DNA of 8,574 nucleotides from Actinomycetes bacterium (GTDB lineage Bacteria; Actinomycetota; Actinomycetes; Actinomycetales; Microbacteriaceae). Of this stretch, positions 5,843-8,574 are shown piece after piece. Numbering within the stretch: position 1 is the first letter of the stretch; every line of letters begins with the position of its first letter. Position numbers and translations under genes: made by a program. A model generated the notes under the pieces. The model had not been told where the DNA came from, searched no databases, and saw only the letters and a list, made by a program, of their open reading frames with translations. The DNA lies in the NCBI GenBank assembly GCA_023451265.1, contig JAEYAG010000083.1, forward strand, positions 1-8,574. Reading direction: 5' to 3'.

Positions 5843-8574
5843 ATGGCGCAGGCATCAATCAAGATCGGTGCTTCAATGTCAGAATATCAGTCGGCGATGA
5901 AAGCGGCGGTCGCAAGCATGAAAGAACTGTCGTCACAGTACAGTCTTGCTGCTGCAAACGCCAAACTGTACGGCACGAAATCTGACGCGTTAAAGGCGAA
6001 GATCAGCGAACTTACACAGAAAATGGATGTCCAGAAGACGAAAGTCGCGGATTGTAAAACACATTATGAAACGCTGACAACACGACTGGACAACAACAAG
6101 AAAAAAAGCGAAGAACTGAAGACAAAAGTCGCAGAACTGTCAAGAGCCTATGAGGAAAGCAAGGAAGCGACTGGCGAAAATTCAGAAGAAACAAAGAAAT
6201 TAAAAACAGAACTGGACAAAGCGGAAAAGCAGCTGGCAACAACCGAAGCACAAACAACAAAGTATGAAGCAGCAGTCAAGAAGCAGGGCGCAGCAGTCAC
6301 ACAGGCTGAAGCTGACCTTGCGAACATGGAAGTGCAGCTTCGTGATGTCAATGCGGAACTTGCGCGCCAGAAGTTCGATGAATACGCGGAAAAGGCTGGA
6401 AAAGTCGGACAGGCAGTGCAAACAGCAGGACAGCACATGATGAAGGTCACAACCGCGATCGGCGGCGTGGCAGCGGCATCGGTAACAGTTGCAGCAAACT
6501 TTGAACAGCAGATGTCAAAAGTGCAGGCAATCAGCGGAGCAACAGCAGAAGAAACTGACAAGCTGACAGAATCAGCGCGTCAGTGGGGGCGTGATACAAA
6601 GTATTCAGCAACCGAAGCTGGCGAAGCGTTTGAATATATGGCACTTGCAGGCTGGAAGACGGATGACATGCTGGAAGGCATTGGCGGCATCTTGAATCTT
6701 GCAGCAGCATCGGCGATGGACTTGGGAACAGCTTCAGACATCGTCACAGACTACTTGACAGCGTTCGGACTATCGGCGAAGGATGCTGGAAAATTCGCAG
6801 ATGAAATGGCTTACGCAATGAGCCATTCAAACACAACAACCGAAGCACTTGGCGAAGCATACAAGAACTGCGCTGCGACAGCGGCTTCAATGGGCTATTC
6901 GGTAGAAGAAACAACAGCAGTATTGATGACAATGGCGAACGCTGGTGTAAAGGGCGGAGAAGCAGGAACAGCCCTGAACGCTATTATGACCAGACTTGCG
7001 ACAGACACAAAAGGATGCGCAACGGAATTGTCGAAGTACGGCGTTGAAGTGTACGATGCGCAGGGCAACATGAACAGCTTGTCAAGTATTCTGACAGGCG
7101 TGCGCGGAGTATGGAACAACCTGACAGACGAACAGCAAGCGAACCTTGCAAAGACAATCGCAGGAACGAACCAGTTCAGTGCATTGCAGACGATCATGTC
7201 AGGACTGTCAGACGAAGCGATTGCATCGGGAATGTCCTTCAGCGATTATTCTGAAGCACTTCAGAACTGCGATGGAACAGCTTCAGACATGGCGGCAACA
7301 ATGCAAGACAACCTTCTGGGAAGACTGACACAGTTGAAGTCAAAGCTGGAAGATGTCGGAATCACAATCGGCAACTCACTTATGCCATTCATGGAAAAGG
7401 CAGTGGCAAAGATTGGAGAACTTGCGGACAAGTTCGCAGCATTAAATCCGCAGCAGCAAGAAACGATCCTGAAGATCGCAGGCGTTGTGGCTGCGATCGG
7501 ACCTTTGCTGACGATAGTCGGAAAAGCTATCAGCGTATCTGGACAGTTATCATCAGGAATCGGAAAAGTTGTCGGCAAGTTGGCGACAATGGGAACGACA
7601 GCATCAGGAGCAACAGGCGGCATGGCTGTCCTGAAGGGCGCACTTGCAGCAATCACATCGCCAGTCGGAATTGCGGTCGCTGCGATCGCAGCAATCACAG
7701 CGGTCATAGTGACGCTGTGGAACACGAATGAAGACTTCAGAAACAGAATCACGGAAATCTGGAACAGGATCAAGTCAGTGTTCACAGAGTTCGGGCAGCA
7801 CATAACTGACAAACTCAATTCGCTGGGCTTCGATTTTGAAAACTTCGGGGAAGTGGTCAAGGCAATCTGGGAAGGCTTCTGCAATGTATTAGCACCGATC
7901 ATCGAAGGAGTGTTCAATAATATTGCAATCTTCATTGAAACAACACTGAATGTGATCACAGGCGTGTTTGATTTGTTCGTGTCGTTATTCACAGGCGACT
8001 GGTCAGGGGCTTGGGACGCAGTAAAAGGAATATTTGAAAGCGTATGGAATGGGCTGAAGGAATATATCAGCAATATTCTGAACACAATCAAGGGCGTTGC
8101 TGACGCTTTTCTGGGCTTATTTGGTACTTCATGGGATGAAGTATGGAATAGCATCAAGACAACCTTTGAAAACATCTGGAACGGCATTGTATCGTTCTTC
8201 ACAGGCATACTTGACGGAATAAAGAACGCAGTAACAACAGCATGGACAGCAGTCAGCACGACAATTTCAGATGTACTGACAGGAATCTGGAACACAGTCA
8301 GCAACATATTCACGACAATCAGGGACTTTGTATCAACAGTCTTTGAAACAATCAAGAACGTGATCACAGTCGTTATTATGGCGATTGCAGAGTTCTTCAG
8401 CGCAGCATTTGAAATCTTGACAGTTCCGTTCCGATTTATCTGGGAGAACTGCAAAGATACAATCATTTCAGTCTGGGATGCAATCAGTACGAAGATACAG
8501 ACAGCAATCACGTTTGTACAGAATATCATCACGACAGTATGGAACGCGGTCAGCGGTGTATTCACGACAGTGTG
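5843..8574 (+). CDS. Phage tail tape measure protein, TP901 type (3' partial)
   Basis: This protein sets tail length, is threaded through the tail tube and leaves first on DNA ejection. The frame is open for 910 codons and runs off the right edge. AAAGGAA at 5827-5833 lies 9 nt before the ATG at 5843. Layout by residue: a long charged coiled-coil-like region (about 40-190, repeated K/E/L/A such as ELKTKVAELSRAYEESKE); the TP901-type core (about 200-540), with ANFEQQMSKVQAISGAT near 218, then W-GRDTKYSATEAGEAF, the ALAGWKTDDML and LTAFGLSAKDAGKFADEMA segments, and VLMTMANAGVKGGEAGTALN; two hydrophobic, possibly membrane-inserting stretches (543-563 and 605-626); then an amphipathic Trp-rich region (about 676-910). 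No peptidase or lysozyme domain is visible in the part present. It follows the chaperone extension by 18 nt. Confidence 0.95.
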   Translation, partial: MAQASIKIGASMSEYQSAMKAAVASMKELSSQYSLAAANAKLYGTKSDALKAKISELTQKMDVQKTKVADCKTHYETLTTRLDNNKKKSEELKTKVAELSRAYEESKEATGENSEETKKLKTELDKAEKQLATTEAQTTKYEAAVKKQGAAVTQAEADLANMEVQLRDVNAELARQKFDEYAEKAGKVGQAVQTAGQHMMKVTTAIGGVAAASVTVAANFEQQMSKVQAISGATAEETDKLTESARQWGRDTKYSATEAGEAFEYMALAGWKTDDMLEGIGGILNLAAASAMDLGTASDIVTDYLTAFGLSAKDAGKFADEMAYAMSHSNTTTEALGEAYKNCAATAASMGYSVEETTAVLMTMANAGVKGGEAGTALNAIMTRLATDTKGCATELSKYGVEVYDAQGNMNSLSSILTGVRGVWNNLTDEQQANLAKTIAGTNQFSALQTIMSGLSDEAIASGMSFSDYSEALQNCDGTASDMAATMQDNLLGRLTQLKSKLEDVGITIGNSLMPFMEKAVAKIGELADKFAALNPQQQETILKIAGVVAAIGPLLTIVGKAISVSGQLSSGIGKVVGKLATMGTTASGATGGMAVLKGALAAITSPVGIAVAAIAAITAVIVTLWNTNEDFRNRITEIWNRIKSVFTEFGQHITDKLNSLGFDFENFGEVVKAIWEGFCNVLAPIIEGVFNNIAIFIETTLNVITGVFDLFVSLFTGDWSGAWDAVKGIFESVWNGLKEYISNILNTIKGVADAFLGLFGTSWDEVWNSIKTTFENIWNGIVSFFTGILDGIKNAVTTAWTAVSTTISDVLTGIWNTVSNIFTTIRDFVSTVFETIKNVITVVIMAIAEFFSAAFEILTVPFRFIWENCKDTIISVWDAISTKIQTAITFVQNIITTVWNAVSGVFTTV
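7988..8574 (+). repeat. Protein-level 11-residue (hendecad) repeats in the tape measure
   Basis: Counting from ATG 5843, Trp occurs at residues 724, 735, 768, 779, 801, 867, 878 and 900, all separated by multiples of 11. The other positions of this register (746 L, 757 L, 790 L, 812 L, 823 F, 834 F, 845 I, 856 F, 889 I) are all large and hydrophobic. Eleven residues are about three helical turns, so this forms a nearly straight hydrophobic stripe on a long helix. The DNA itself is diverged and is not a clean tandem repeat. Confidence 0.75.

Noticed and set aside
6101..6107. Run of seven A within the tape measure as another slippery site
   Set aside because: In frame it reads AAG AAA AAA AGC, which does not give a proper X-XXY-YYZ heptamer, and the zero frame continues for more than 800 codons.
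7261..8565. 434-codon open frame on the minus strand opposite the tape measure
   Set aside because: It lies wholly antisense to a well supported tape measure gene, starts at a GTG, runs against the whole operon, and has a low-complexity Ile/Thr/Ser/Val composition expected from the complement of the sense codon bias.
1..8574. Defence, anti-defence, toxin-antitoxin or diversity-generating cassette
   Set aside because: All open frames with coding support on the plus strand are structural phage genes, gaps are at most 34 nt, and no non-structural gene or template repeat is visible.

Overview
The window is one uninterrupted, single-strand (+) structural module of a tailed phage or prophage with a long non-contractile tail (siphovirus type) and an HK97-type capsid. 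Gene order is portal, ClpP-like prohead protease, major capsid protein, head-tail connector, head-closure adaptor, HK97 gp10-family protein, tail terminator, phi13-type major tail protein, tail assembly chaperone with a -1 frameshift extension, then tape measure. Strong AGGAGG-type ribosome binding sites, moderate GC content and the general look of the proteins suggest a Firmicutes host, most likely a Clostridia/Lachnospiraceae gut bacterium. That host call is inference. Nothing in the window says whether it is an integrated prophage or a free phage genome: no integrase, attachment site or host gene is visible.

Head region (1-3506): the portal lacks its N-terminus at the window edge and ends in an acidic tail. 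Its last 53 nt overlap the protease gene. The protease keeps a Ser/His/Asp arrangement and should remove the N-terminal delta (scaffold) domain of the capsid protein that follows. Two short genes then encode the connector and the closure/adaptor that join the portal vertex to the tail.

Joining and tail region (3507-8574): a 34-nt gap holding a perfect 9-bp inverted repeat separates the head genes from the gp10-family gene. The tail terminator, the tail tube protein, the chaperone pair made by programmed -1 frameshifting at 5276-5285, and the tape measure follow. The tape measure is open to the right edge (910 codons seen), and its C-terminal part carries a regular 11-residue hydrophobic/Trp register.

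Genes are packed with gaps of 1-34 nt or short overlaps, as expected for one late transcript. I see no promoter, intrinsic terminator, tRNA, CRISPR array, insertion sequence or accessory/defence cassette, and no gene-free stretch longer than 34 nt. I did not find a new biological system here. The points most worth a second look are the frameshift signal with its possible duplicated chaperone domain, the inverted repeat at 3508-3526, and the Trp register of the tape measure, which predicts the next residue beyond the window.
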